NCBI RefSeq assembly: GCF_000712035.1
Contig: NZ_JONV01000006.1
Coordinates: forward strand, 310,001 to 374,000
From: Salinicoccus luteus DSM 17002
Lineage (GTDB): Bacteria; Bacillota; Bacilli; Staphylococcales; Salinicoccaceae
Reading direction: 5' to 3'
DNA: 64,000 bases
Within the stretch, counting starts at the first letter, position 1. Every line of letters begins with the position of its first letter. The translations under genes and the position numbers were made by a program. A model generated the notes under the pieces. That model did no database searches. It saw only the letters and a list, made by a program, of their open reading frames with translations, and was not told where the DNA came from. Below, in pieces: positions 1-9,032 of this stretch.

Positions 1-1392
1 AAGTTCAAAAGCGAGCATTTCAACCTCGCCTCGACGATCCTCGATACGGAGACCGGCAACCTGGTCGCCATCTCCGGCGGCCGCGACTACCGCGAGGTGG
101 TCATGCATAACCAGGCCTTGGTCGAAAGGAACGTCGGGTCGACCATGAAGCCGTTCCTCGCCTATGGACCCGCCATCGAACACCTCGAATGGCGTACGGA
201 CCAGACGATTGAAGATGAGGCCGAATACCAGCCGGAAGGGTTCGATCATGAAATCTACAACTATGACATGCAGGACCACGGGGAAGTCACCATGCGCGAC
301 GCCCTGAGGCAGAGCCTCAACATCCCTGCTGTCAAGACATTCGAGACAGTGATGGAGGAAGAGGGAGAGAACGCACCGGAGGAATTTGCAGAAAGCGTCG
401 GACTGGACTACAGCACTGAAGAGGAGGAGGACATTCCACTGACCTTCAATGATGTGCTGGGCGGCGGCGACAATTCCCAGTTCACGCCCCTGCAGATGGC
501 AGAAGCCTATGCCACACTCGGCAACGGCGGCACATACAATGAAGCCCAGGCGATCCGTTACGTAGTGACGGATGAAGGCGAGACGGTCGAGTTCGAACAC
601 GAATCGGAAAAGGCGATGGAGGACTACACCGCCTATATGCTGACGGATATGCTGAAGGGTACGTTCGAACCGTACGGCAGCGCCGACTATATTCCGATGA
701 ATGGTCTGAACATCGCAGCGAAGACCGGTACGACGTCCTATGGTGATGAACTCAAGGAAGAATACAATCTCCCCGACAATGCGGCCAAGGACGCCTGGAT
801 TGTGGGCTATACACCTGAATACACGATGAGTTTGTGGACCGGGTTCACAGCAAACGAGGAAGGCGGGGATACTTCATTTGTCGGAGCGGACGAACACATT
901 ACACCGCAGTGGTTCTTCAGGGACATTATGCAGTCGATCAGCACCTACAACGGCCAGGACTTCGAACGGCCTGACAGTGTGGTTGAAGTCAACGGTGATG
1001 AACTTGCTGTAAGAGGCAGTGAAAGCCTGCAGACATATGAAAATGAACAGCGCCAGCAGCGCAATACCCAACGCCAGCAGCCGGAGGAGGACGTCGATGA
1101 GCCGAACCAGGTGATTACCGAAGAACCTGAAGAGACCGAAGAGACGGAACCCGCCACCGAAGAACAGACTGATGAGACGCCGACCGAGGAACCAACTGAG
1201 GAAGAGGCGCCGACTGTTGAGGAAACCGAAGAACCGACTGAAGCGCCGACGGAGGAAGAGTCGGAACCTGCTACTGAAGAGCAGACTGAAGAGGAGACCG
1301 AAGCACCTGAAACCGAAGAGCCTGCTTCTGAAGAAACGACTGAGGAACCGGCGGATGAACCGGTTGAGGAAGAGACGGATGAAGCTGCATAA
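1..1392 (+). CDS. pbp2: Penicillin-binding protein 2, C-terminal part (5' end outside window)
   Basis: Class A bifunctional penicillin-binding protein that cross-links peptidoglycan at the outer membrane face. The reading frame is open from base 1, so the membrane anchor and glycosyltransferase domain lie outside the window. All three transpeptidase motifs are visible: STMK with the acylated serine at 139-150, SLN at 313-321, and KTGT at 721-732. After about residue 330 of the visible part the protein becomes a low-complexity tail of Glu, Thr and Pro, with the octapeptide EPATEEQT present twice. Such acidic tails occur on Bacillus PBP1-type enzymes; here it is very long. The gene faces ypoC-nth-dnaD tail to tail, the usual staphylococcal arrangement next to recU-pbp2. 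Identification as Pbp2 rather than another class A enzyme rests on this neighbourhood. Confidence 0.93.
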   Translation, partial: KFKSEHFNLASTILDTETGNLVAISGGRDYREVVMHNQALVERNVGSTMKPFLAYGPAIEHLEWRTDQTIEDEAEYQPEGFDHEIYNYDMQDHGEVTMRDALRQSLNIPAVKTFETVMEEEGENAPEEFAESVGLDYSTEEEEDIPLTFNDVLGGGDNSQFTPLQMAEAYATLGNGGTYNEAQAIRYVVTDEGETVEFEHESEKAMEDYTAYMLTDMLKGTFEPYGSADYIPMNGLNIAAKTGTTSYGDELKEEYNLPDNAAKDAWIVGYTPEYTMSLWTGFTANEEGGDTSFVGADEHITPQWFFRDIMQSISTYNGQDFERPDSVVEVNGDELAVRGSESLQTYENEQRQQRNTQRQQPEEDVDEPNQVITEEPEETEETEPATEEQTDETPTEEPTEEEAPTVEETEEPTEAPTEEESEPATEEQTEEETEAPETEEPASEETTEEPADEPVEEETDEAA

Positions 1393-1395
1393 CAA

Positions 1396-1431
1396 TAAAA
1401 ATCCCATGAGAGTTTTCTCATGGGATTTTTC
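1396..1431. terminator. Bidirectional rho-independent terminator, pbp2 / ypoC
   Basis: Perfect inverted repeat, arm AATCCCATGAG with a short loop, flanked by A-tract and T-tract, so it can end both pbp2 (+) and the ypoC operon (-). The ypoC stop codon abuts it. Confidence 0.9.
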
Positions 1432-1712
1432 TATGTGCGCTTCCTTATCCGGTATGAAGCGTATTTCTTTCTAAATTCATCGTGAAGAGCCTTCAGCTGG
1501 ATGATGCTGTGATACTGGTATGGCCGGGAGAGGATATAGTCCATGCGCTCCTTGAAGTTGAAGGGGAGCACCGCGTCATGTGCCTCTTTGGACATATCCT
1601 CCAGAACTTCGTCAATATCGGAAATTATGGCCGACCGGTAGGCATCATACATTTCATGGTCAGGATTCCTCGCCTCTTCAAGCAGCTTCTGGTACATCTC
1701 TTCAATCGTCAT
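1431..1712 (-). CDS. ypoC: YpoC-family protein
   Basis: Small (93 residues) soluble, charged, mostly helical protein of unknown function. It sits between nth and the penicillin-binding protein gene, exactly where ypoC lies in Bacillus and Staphylococcus; the assignment rests on this position, size and general character rather than a catalytic motif. Its ATG overlaps the nth stop by four bases (ATGA), so it is translationally coupled to nth and is the last gene of the minus-strand dnaD-nth-ypoC unit. No signal peptide or membrane segment is visible. Biochemical role is not known. Confidence 0.75.
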   Translation of the reverse strand: MTIEEMYQKLLEEARNPDHEMYDAYRSAIISDIDEVLEDMSKEAHDAVLPFNFKERMDYILSRPYQYHSIIQLKALHDEFRKKYASYRIRKRT

Positions 1713-2365
1713 TGGACATTCTTCCGCTTCATGCGCTTCTGCCCTTCCCTGCAGTCCTCAAGCAGCAGGCAGGTTTCGCATTTGGGATTTCTGGCTGTGC
1801 AGTGGTAGCGTCCGAAGAAGATCAGCTGATGGTGGGTCTTGCTCCACCGCTCTTCAGGCACCTTCTGCATCAGCGTCCGCTCCACTTCCAGCACTGAATC
1901 CTTATAGCGGGCGATGCCGAGTCTTTTCGACACGCGTTCGACATGGGTGTCAACGGCGATTCTCGGAACGCCGAAAGCCACTGAAAGCACCACATTGGCG
2001 GTCTTCCGCCCCACTCCGGCAAGGCTTACCAGATCCTCATAGTTGCCGGGTATCTCTCCATCGAAACGGTCGATGACATCCCTGCACAGTTTCTGTATAT
2101 TTTTGGCCTTGTTTCTAAACAGGCCGATGGAACGGATGTCATTCTCAAGCTCCGGCAGTTCCACGGCCAGATAATCCTCCGGTGTTTTGTACTTCTCGAA
2201 CAGGTCCCGAGTCACCCTGTTCACAAGATTGTCCGTACATTGTGCAGACAGCAGCACCGCAATGGTAAGTTCGAAAGGGTTCCGGTGCACCAGTTCGCAT
2301 TCCGCATCCGGGAACATCGCATCTATCTTGTCGATCATCTCGACGGTCTTCTTTTTACTGATCAA
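1709..2365 (-). CDS. nth: Endonuclease III
   Basis: DNA glycosylase/AP lyase that removes oxidised pyrimidines in base excision repair. The helix-hairpin-helix carries the catalytic lysine (LAGVGRKTA) and the catalytic aspartate follows in VDTHVERVSKRLG. The C-terminal [4Fe-4S] motif C-x6-C-x2-C-x5-C is complete. About 218 residues, the normal family length. An ATG at 2371 is only three bases after the AAGGAG ribosome binding site, whereas a TTG at 2365 is nine bases away and gives an N-terminus (M-ISKKK) resembling staphylococcal Nth, so TTG is preferred here. Either start overlaps the end of dnaD, indicating coupling. Confidence 0.95.
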   Translation of the reverse strand: MISKKKTVEMIDKIDAMFPDAECELVHRNPFELTIAVLLSAQCTDNLVNRVTRDLFEKYKTPEDYLAVELPELENDIRSIGLFRNKAKNIQKLCRDVIDRFDGEIPGNYEDLVSLAGVGRKTANVVLSVAFGVPRIAVDTHVERVSKRLGIARYKDSVLEVERTLMQKVPEERWSKTHHQLIFFGRYHCTARNPKCETCLLLEDCREGQKRMKRKNVQ

Positions 2366-2975
2366 AAACATCTTCTCCTTCCAGCCATGAACGTACAGGC
2401 ATGCGGTCGGCCTTTTCAGCCGGCTCCTCCCTGCCCGTCTGGTTAAGGATGCGTTCTACATACTGGAGTGAGGTGATCTGGTTCTGGTACGCCAGATCGA
2501 CGGCATCCCTGATGACCTGCGGACTGTACTTGGAATCTTCCAGCCAGCTGTTGATCCTTTCGAATTCATTCGGGCTGATCACCCGTCCGTACAATCCTTC
2601 GACATATTCGAACAGGGACCTGATTTCCGACGGCTCCGCCTTTTCGGGCTCCGATGACTCCAGCAGACGGGAGAGTTTCCTGTAGAGGGGGTCCAGATTG
2701 AAACGTTCGATATATTTGCCGTCTTCCCTGATGGTCTCCACCTCAAGCAGCTCCTTCTGTATCAGTTCCTGTATCAGTTTTGCTATTTGGGATTCGGACA
2801 TCGTTGTCCCTTTGGACAGGTGTGAAAACTCCGGGAGCTGCGATGACCTGTGGTGTATATCGATCAGCTTGACGAGCACGACGAAGCCGGATTCATCAAG
2901 TTCCAATGTGGAATAGCAGTCCAGCAGCACTTTGTTCACTGGTATATTCATATATCTTACATATTCTTCAAACAT
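2355..2975 (-). CDS. dnaD: DNA replication initiation protein DnaD
   Basis: Primosomal protein that with DnaB and DnaI loads the replicative helicase in low-GC Gram-positive bacteria. The 206-residue protein has the expected two parts: an N-terminal winged-helix region (about residues 15-100, with LSKGTTMSESQIAKLIQEL) used for oligomerisation, and a C-terminal DnaB_2/DnaD domain containing FEYVEGLYGRVISPNEFERI and ending in a region with aromatic YVERIL residues that in the family binds DNA. It lies downstream of asnS behind a terminator and upstream of nth, as in Staphylococcus and Bacillus. It must be transcribed by read-through or from a promoter inside asnS or the 45-base gap, which I could not identify. 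Confidence 0.93.
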   Translation of the reverse strand: MFEEYVRYMNIPVNKVLLDCYSTLELDESGFVVLVKLIDIHHRSSQLPEFSHLSKGTTMSESQIAKLIQELIQKELLEVETIREDGKYIERFNLDPLYRKLSRLLESSEPEKAEPSEIRSLFEYVEGLYGRVISPNEFERINSWLEDSKYSPQVIRDAVDLAYQNQITSLQYVERILNQTGREEPAEKADRMPVRSWLEGEDVFDQ

Positions 2976-2990
2976 GCTGTGTCTCCTTAT

Positions 2991-3018
2991 AAAAATATCG
3001 CCTGCCGGCGATATTTTT
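2991..3018 (-). terminator. Terminator after asnS
   Basis: Perfect hairpin AAAAATATCGCC / GGCGATATTTTT with a 4-base loop in the asnS-dnaD gap. The symmetrical A/T flanks would function for asnS on the minus strand. Partial read-through would be needed to express dnaD from the asnS operon. Confidence 0.8.
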
Positions 3019-3020
3019 GT

Positions 3021-4310
3021 CTATGGATATAATCTGTTGAGCAGGCGTGGGAATGGTGCAGTCTCCCTGACATGCTGCACGCCGCTCAGCCATGCCACTG
3101 TACGTTCCAGACCCAGACCGAATCCGGAGTGCGGCACGCTGCCGTATCTCCTGAGGTCGAGATACCATTCATAGGCGTCAAGATCGAGGCCGCTGTCGAC
3201 AATCTTCTGTTTGAGGGTATCGTAGTCATGGATTCTTTCACTGCCGCCGATGATTTCTCCATATCCTTCAGGGGCGATCAGATCAGCACACAGGACGGTG
3301 CGTGGATCTTCCGGGTTCTCTTCCATGTAGAAGGATTTGATCTCCTTTGGATAGTTCGTGATGAAGACGGGCTTATCGAAGTGGTTTGCGATTTCGGTTT
3401 CATGTGGTGCACCGAAGTCCTCGCCCCACTCTATATCATCAAAGCCTTTTTCATGCAGCAGTTCCACGGCTTCCGTATACGTGATGCGTGGGAAAGGTGC
3501 ACGGATCTTCTCGAGAACGCTTGTATCACGGTCCAATATGCCAAGATCGAGCCTGCAGTGCTCCAGCACCTGCTGCACGAGGTACTCGACATACTGCTCC
3601 TGCACTTTGAGGCTGTCCTCGTGGTTGTAGAATGCCATCTCCGGCTCTATCATCCAGAACTCGATCAGGTGTCTTCTCGTTTTGGACTTCTCCGCACGGA
3701 ATGTCGGACCGAACGAGAAGACCTTGCCGTGTGCCATTGCAGCCGCCTCTGCATAGAGCTGTCCACTCTGTGAAAGGTATGCATCCTCATCGAAGTACTT
3801 TGTATGGAACAGTTCCGTCGTTCCTTCCGGAGAACTGCTCGTCAGGATCGGTGGATCGATTTTCTTATAGCCGTTTTCGAAGAAGAAGTCATGCGTGCTC
3901 TTGATGATCTGGTTCCTGATGTTCATGACTGCATGCTGCTTCTTGGAACGGAGCCACAGATGCCTGTTGTCCATGAGAAATTCAGGACCATGGGCTTTCG
4001 GTGTAATCGGATAGCCTTCCGAGGCATGGATGACCTCTATGCCGTCAACTTCCATCTCATAGCCGAATTCGGAACGGTCATCCGCCTTGATTGTTCCGGA
4101 AACATACATGGAAGTCTCCTGTGTCAGGGCCTTCGCCTTATCGAAGAGGTCTGCGTCATTCTCCTTTACCACGACTCCCTGCATGAAGCCGGTGCCGTCC
4201 CTGAGCTGCAGGAACTGGATTTTACCGCTGCCGCGCTTCTGCAGAAGCCAGCAGCCGATCGTTACCTGCTGGCCTTCATATTTGGGTGCCTGGTTGATTG
4301 AAATCTTCAT
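3021..4310 (-). CDS. asnS: Asparaginyl-tRNA synthetase
   Basis: Class IIb aminoacyl-tRNA synthetase that charges tRNA-Asn in the cytoplasm. The N-terminal OB-fold (about residues 1-110) precedes the catalytic core. Motif 2 is seen as [19 protein letters not shown] and motif 3 as [15 protein letters not shown]. The 429-residue length is normal for bacterial AsnRS. The gene starts one base after the stop of aspB, so the two are co-transcribed, linking asparagine charging with aspartate metabolism as in Bacillus and Staphylococcus. No T-box leader is present between aspB and asnS. Confidence 0.97.
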   Translation of the reverse strand: MKISINQAPKYEGQQVTIGCWLLQKRGSGKIQFLQLRDGTGFMQGVVVKENDADLFDKAKALTQETSMYVSGTIKADDRSEFGYEMEVDGIEVIHASEGYPITPKAHGPEFLMDNRHLWLRSKKQHAVMNIRNQIIKSTHDFFFENGYKKIDPPILTSSSPEGTTELFHTKYFDEDAYLSQSGQLYAEAAAMAHGKVFSFGPTFRAEKSKTRRHLIEFWMIEPEMAFYNHEDSLKVQEQYVEYLVQQVLEHCRLDLGILDRDTSVLEKIRAPFPRITYTEAVELLHEKGFDDIEWGEDFGAPHETEIANHFDKPVFITNYPKEIKSFYMEENPEDPRTVLCADLIAPEGYGEIIGGSERIHDYDTLKQKIVDSGLDLDAYEWYLDLRRYGSVPHSGFGLGLERTVAWLSGVQHVRETAPFPRLLNRLYP

Positions 4311-4311
4311 G

Positions 4312-5499
4312 TTAAACTCCTTTGGTATGTTGTTCTACAAATTTTCTGATGCGGTCCAATGCTTCCGTCATATCTTCGATGCTGAGCGAATAGCTGAGCC
4401 TGATGTTGTCCGGTGAACCGAAGCCGGACCCCGGTACTGCTGCCACATGCACTTCTTCGAGAACAGCTTCAACGAATGCGTCCACACTGTCGAATCCGCA
4501 CTGTCTGGCGCACTCTGCAAAATTCGGGAACAGATAGAAGGCGCCTTCCGGCTTGATGCAGTCGATGTATGGAATCTCCATCAGCTTCTCGTAGGCCCTG
4601 TCCCTTCTTTCGTTGAAAGTACGGTTGTACTCTTTGAGGTATGCACTGTCCATATTGTAGGCAGCCACCGCCGCCCACTGGGACGGTGTCGCCGGATTGG
4701 ATGTGGAATGGCTGGTCAGGGCGGTCATGCCCTTGATGACATCGCTGTCGCCGCACGCATAGCCGATGCGCCATCCGGTCATTGAGTGCGACTTGCTGAC
4801 ACCATTTACGATGAGCGTGTTCTTTTTCATCTTGTCGCTGAAAGTGGCGATGGAGATATGCGGGTGATCATAGACGAGTGTTTCATATATCTCATCCGCG
4901 ACCACTACGATATCCGTCTGTTCAAGATAATCTGCGAGGCTTTTCAGCTCGGCTTCCGTGTAGACCATTCCGCTTGGATTGCTCGGAGAGTTCAGGAGGA
5001 GCATGCGTGTCCTGTCGGTCACATGGCGCTCGATGATTTCCGGAGTGATCTTGAATGAGGTCGATTCATCCGTCTCCATGATGACCGGCTTGCCCTCTGC
5101 GAGCTTCACCTGCTCCGTATAGCTTACCCAATATGGGGTTGGGATAAGCACCTCATCCCCCGGGTCGAGCGTTGCCTGGAAGAGGTTGTACAGCACATGC
5201 TTAGCCCCGGTGCCGACAAAGACCTCCGATACATCGTAGTCTAGGCTGTTGTCCCGTTTCATCTTTTCAACGATGACTTCCTTCAACTCCGTGATGCCTG
5301 ACGCCGATGTATATTTCGTCTGACCGGCCTTGAGGGATTCATAAGTCTTTTCTATGATTTCATCAGGTGTATTGAAATCCGGCTCTCCAGCACTGAGGCT
5401 GATGACGTCAACCCCTTGGGCCTTCAGTTCCCTGGATTTGGCTGTAATGGCCAATGTCTGGCTGGGAGTAATGTTTTTGATGCGTTGAGAGAGTTGCAT
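4312..5499 (-). CDS. aspB: Aspartate aminotransferase (class I PLP enzyme)
   Basis: Fold-type I aminotransferase interconverting aspartate and oxaloacetate with glutamate/2-oxoglutarate. The PLP-binding lysine is in the motif [12 protein letters not shown] (around residue 234) and the arginine of that motif belongs to the substrate pocket. The start [20 protein letters not shown] is typical of Bacillus AspB. Length is 395 residues. It lies between dinG and asnS, the conserved position of this aminotransferase in Bacillus and Staphylococcus. Specificity for aspartate is inferred from family and location; related class I enzymes accept other substrates. Confidence 0.92.
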   Translation of the reverse strand: MQLSQRIKNITPSQTLAITAKSRELKAQGVDVISLSAGEPDFNTPDEIIEKTYESLKAGQTKYTSASGITELKEVIVEKMKRDNSLDYDVSEVFVGTGAKHVLYNLFQATLDPGDEVLIPTPYWVSYTEQVKLAEGKPVIMETDESTSFKITPEIIERHVTDRTRMLLLNSPSNPSGMVYTEAELKSLADYLEQTDIVVVADEIYETLVYDHPHISIATFSDKMKKNTLIVNGVSKSHSMTGWRIGYACGDSDVIKGMTALTSHSTSNPATPSQWAAVAAYNMDSAYLKEYNRTFNERRDRAYEKLMEIPYIDCIKPEGAFYLFPNFAECARQCGFDSVDAFVEAVLEEVHVAAVPGSGFGSPDNIRLSYSLSIEDMTEALDRIRKFVEQHTKGV

Positions 5500-5529
5500 A
5501 TTCCTTCTCCTTTAGAGTTGATATAGTCA

Positions 5530-8046
5530 TTATAAATCACGGAGCAGTGCTTTGAAAGACTCTCCATCCCCCTGAACGATATTTTCAGTGGGAAAGTACT
5601 TCAGAAATGAATTCCTGTATTTCTTGTCGAGAATGCGTTTGTCGAACAGGAGCAGCAGCCCCCGGTCCTCAGGCCGCCGCTGTACCCGCCCGGCAATCTG
5701 CCTGAACTGGAATACAGCTTCCGGCAGATCATTCTTATAGAAGTTTCTGAAATCCGATTTCTTCGGGACGGGGAATGGCAGCTTGGTCAGCATCAGGCAT
5801 TTCGTTCCCTGCGTCTGCATATTGATGCCTTCGTTGAAGCTTGATGTTCCGAGCAGCACACACTTGTCCAGCTGATTGAACTGTGAGAGCAGCTTCTCGC
5901 TTGTGGTCATGCGGGTCTGTCTCAATATGACGAAGTCTTCGAATGTCTGGACATCCTCCGTATATTCATACACCTTATCCAGCAATTCGAAATTGGAAAA
6001 CAGCACCATAAGCTTCTGGTCCGTTTCACTCAGGTAGATGGCGATGTACTCTACGATGGCAGAGACGAAATCGTCATCATTGACATCATAGGAAGGGATA
6101 TCCTCCGGAATAAATATTTTCGTTCCGCCGAACAGGTCTTCTTTCTGGATGATGAGTGATCGGAACGGCCTGTCGCCATACCAGTAGTCGAGGTGGTCGA
6201 ATCCCCCATTCACTTCCAGTGTGCCGGACAGCATGATTGTGGCTGCGATGTGCCCTGTCCGTTTCCTGATGGACTCCATGTCTTCCTGCTGTACATGCAC
6301 TTTTATCTTCTGCAGGTTCATGTTTCCTTCCAGGATATACCGGTCCTGCCGTATGGCCCCTCCGAGCGACGACAGCATCTTTTGATAGTGGTGCATATGG
6401 TTGTAGATGATCTGGTAGTTCCGGGTGCCGCGTACAGCGCCGAGGAAGGTGGAGGCATGCCGGATGCCCGTTTCAACATGGTGCAGCAGATCACTGGTGT
6501 TTTTGGCGGCGATGGCGCCGAACATCTTGTCTATGTTCTGGTTCAGATGCTTCAGTATATCCTCGAGGAGATAGATGGAGGCTCCGTCATTATGGCTGAT
6601 ATAGTTCGACAGCAGACGTTCCTGACTCGGTGTGCCGATCTGTCCGATGAAGAACTTCATCGTCTGATAGCTGAATGTGGTCTTCATCCGTTCCTCGAGT
6701 GAACGTTTGAGCTGATGGGCCTCGTCCACAATGACTGTATCGATATCCGGAAGGTGGTCGATGCAGTCTGTGAGGAAGTAATGGTTCGTCACGGTGAAGG
6801 TGGCCTCTGCCGCTTCGGAAAGCGCCCTGTTGAAGAAGAAGTGTCTGGCATTCTCCCCTGCCTGTATGGAGGCTGTCCTGTAGTAGGCACGCTCCGGACC
6901 TTTCAAATGGATTTCCGACAAATCGCCCGTATCGGTCTCAAGGAGCCATACGAGGAGTTTCATTTTCAGCTGGATGATCTCAGTATTGTTGTCATCAATC
7001 GACAGCAGGAGCTTGAACGCATCCAGGTTCAGATAATTCTCCCTGCCCTTCAATGCGACAGCAGGTACCGGCATGCCGACGGCCTCCTCCAGTGCCGCCA
7101 GGTCCTCAATGAGGATCTGGTGCTGCAGAATCTTCTTGGATGTTGAAATCAGCACCCTTCGGCCATAGAGGGAATGGAAGCTGATGGTCGCGATGAGGAA
7201 TGCGATCGTCTTGCCGACGCCCGTATATGCTTCCAGTGCAAGGTTCTCCTTCTGTTCCAGCGCTTCGAAGATCTCATTGGCGAGATGCAGCTGCTCCGTC
7301 CTGTACTGTCTGCCGGAATGTGCAATGTAGCTTTCATACAGTTCCCGGACAGTAACGGCCTCCATTTTTTTGCTGTTCGGCTTTGGGCGTTTTATATAGA
7401 AGTTCCCATGGCGCTCGAGGTCTTCGACCCCGCCTGTGCCCGACTCTGCGACGATGGAGAAGATGACATCCGACAGGTTATATTTGAGTGGCTTCGACAA
7501 ATGATACAGATGCTTCAATGTCTCCGTGTCGAGTGATATCATCTTCCGCAGCAGATGAAGGAGCAGATCCGCTGTAGCCTTCGCATCTTCATCCGCCCTA
7601 TGCGCATTCGACAGCTCCAGGCCGAGGGCCTGGGCGATTTCGTTCAATTGGAAGCGTTCAAGCCTCGGCAGGAATATTTTCGACAGCTCCACGGTATCCA
7701 GCAGATGACTGGGCTGATAGTCGATGCCGCATGCCTTGAATGCAGCCTGCAGGAACCCGAAGTCGAATTCAACATTATGGGCTGTAAAGATGCAGCCATC
7801 GAGGAGACTGGCGACCCGGGGAGCGATATCCCTGAATTTCGGTGCATCTTCGAGCATGGAGGTTTCAATATTCGTCAGCTCTTTTATGAAGGGTGTCAAT
7901 TCCGTTTGATCCGACAGGAAAGTAGTGTACTGATCGATAATTTTCAGATTCTGTACAATAACAATGCTCAGTTGGATGATACTATCTTTGTTTTTATTAT
8001 TGCCGGTAGTCTCCAGATCCACTACCGCAAATTTCTGATTCAGCAT
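5530..8046 (-). CDS. dinG: DinG-type 3'-5' exonuclease / helicase-like protein
   Basis: Large protein (838 residues) combining an N-terminal DEDDh exonuclease, with motifs VVDLETTG, AHNVEFDFGFL and HRADEDAKATADLL, and a C-terminal XPD/DinG superfamily 2 helicase core. The helicase half has an intact Walker A (AYTGVGKT) and Walker B (VDEAHQL). The four cysteines that bind the iron-sulfur cluster in Escherichia coli DinG are absent, as in S. aureus DinG, which is reported to act as a nuclease rather than a helicase. ATG at 8046 is chosen because a GGTGAT ribosome binding site lies just upstream; a GTG at 8064 overlapping the birA stop has none. Part of the mgsA-to-asnS operon. Confidence 0.92.
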   Translation of the reverse strand: MLNQKFAVVDLETTGNNKNKDSIIQLSIVIVQNLKIIDQYTTFLSDQTELTPFIKELTNIETSMLEDAPKFRDIAPRVASLLDGCIFTAHNVEFDFGFLQAAFKACGIDYQPSHLLDTVELSKIFLPRLERFQLNEIAQALGLELSNAHRADEDAKATADLLLHLLRKMISLDTETLKHLYHLSKPLKYNLSDVIFSIVAESGTGGVEDLERHGNFYIKRPKPNSKKMEAVTVRELYESYIAHSGRQYRTEQLHLANEIFEALEQKENLALEAYTGVGKTIAFLIATISFHSLYGRRVLISTSKKILQHQILIEDLAALEEAVGMPVPAVALKGRENYLNLDAFKLLLSIDDNNTEIIQLKMKLLVWLLETDTGDLSEIHLKGPERAYYRTASIQAGENARHFFFNRALSEAAEATFTVTNHYFLTDCIDHLPDIDTVIVDEAHQLKRSLEERMKTTFSYQTMKFFIGQIGTPSQERLLSNYISHNDGASIYLLEDILKHLNQNIDKMFGAIAAKNTSDLLHHVETGIRHASTFLGAVRGTRNYQIIYNHMHHYQKMLSSLGGAIRQDRYILEGNMNLQKIKVHVQQEDMESIRKRTGHIAATIMLSGTLEVNGGFDHLDYWYGDRPFRSLIIQKEDLFGGTKIFIPEDIPSYDVNDDDFVSAIVEYIAIYLSETDQKLMVLFSNFELLDKVYEYTEDVQTFEDFVILRQTRMTTSEKLLSQFNQLDKCVLLGTSSFNEGINMQTQGTKCLMLTKLPFPVPKKSDFRNFYKNDLPEAVFQFRQIAGRVQRRPEDRGLLLLFDKRILDKKYRNSFLKYFPTENIVQGDGESFKALLRDL

Positions 8047-8063
8047 CTCATCACCAGTTCCCA

Positions 8064-9032
8064 CTATAGTTCTATATCTGCACTTATGACTTTTCTTATT
8101 TCACCTGATTGGTCGAGCACTTCCAGGAATCCATCATCATCGATGTCGAGTGCCTTCGCCATATAGCTCTCGCCCGCTTCAGTAATCCTCAGTTCCTTAT
8201 TGAATACGATGGCTCGGGCCTTCCACTCTTCCCTGATTTCACTGAATGGCTCATTGATGAACCGATGATAGTAGTGTTCGATATTATTGATGAGCTTTTC
8301 CATGAAGCCATCCAGGTCCATATGTCTGCCCGCGTCCATCTCCCGTTCGATTGAAGTGGCATTCGGAATTGCCCCTATGCGCTCGTCTTCAAATATATTG
8401 ATGCCAATACCACAGATTATAGCATTGATCACACTGCTTTCGCTGACGACTTCGGTAAGGAAGCCGGAAACTTTCCTGTTGTTGATATAAATGTCGTTCG
8501 GCCACTTTATCCCGCTTTCCATACTGAAAGCCTGGTCGATCGATTTGGAAATGGCGAGCGAAATGAACAGGTTGAAACGGATGATCTCCGAGATGGGTAT
8601 GTTGGGCCTGAGGACGATGGAAAGGTAGAGTCCCCTGTTTTTTGGGGAGGACCATTCCCGGTTGAACCGCCCACGGCCACTTGTCTGCTCCTCGGCCACC
8701 ACAATGTAGGCCCCGCCATGGTGTTCGAGCTTCTGGAGCGCCTCCACCTGTGTGGACCCTGTCGTCTGGAGGTATTCCATATGGCTGAACAGGCTCGACT
8801 GTGCCACAAGGAGCTCCAGTGCAGTCGGACTTATGTAGCGCGGGGGCTCGGTCAGATGGTACCCTTTGTTCGTAACGGATTCGATGCTGTATCCTTCGCT
8901 CTTCAGGGCATTTATGTTCTTCCAGATGGCAGTCCGCGAAACTTCCAGCCTGTCAGCCATTTCCTGGCCGGAAACGAACCGGTCATTCTTCAATAATTTT
9001 AATATCTCCTGCTTCATATTCGACATGTGCAT
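8064..9032 (-). CDS. birA: Bifunctional biotin protein ligase / biotin operon repressor BirA
   Basis: Attaches biotin to acetyl-CoA and pyruvate carboxylase carrier proteins and, in the two-domain form, represses biotin genes. An N-terminal winged helix-turn-helix (about residues 6-65, SGQEMADRLEVSRTAIWKNI) marks it as the DNA-binding type. The ligase active site GRGRFNREW and the KWPNDIYIN motif are present, followed by a C-terminal SH3-like domain. 322 residues. Its start overlaps the end of cca by about 50 bases; ATG codons at 9032, 9026 and 9017 are all possible, the first two both lying near GGAG/GGTGG sequence. The cca-birA order is conserved in Bacillus. Confidence 0.94.
   Translation of the reverse strand: MHMSNMKQEILKLLKNDRFVSGQEMADRLEVSRTAIWKNINALKSEGYSIESVTNKGYHLTEPPRYISPTALELLVAQSSLFSHMEYLQTTGSTQVEALQKLEHHGGAYIVVAEEQTSGRGRFNREWSSPKNRGLYLSIVLRPNIPISEIIRFNLFISLAISKSIDQAFSMESGIKWPNDIYINNRKVSGFLTEVVSESSVINAIICGIGINIFEDERIGAIPNATSIEREMDAGRHMDLDGFMEKLINNIEHYYHRFINEPFSEIREEWKARAIVFNKELRITEAGESYMAKALDIDDDGFLEVLDQSGEIRKVISADIEL

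Noticed and set aside
874-1421. Two long minus-strand frames (177 and 158 residues) antisense to the pbp2 tail
   Set aside because: Ser- or Arg/Leu-rich low-complexity products of the reversed Glu/Thr/Pro repeat codons; no ribosome binding site and no family resemblance.
3072-3773. 233-residue plus-strand frame
   Set aside because: Antisense to asnS.
5500-5529. T-box leader for the aspB-asnS pair
   Set aside because: The gap to dinG is only 30 bases, far too short, and no specifier structure is seen.
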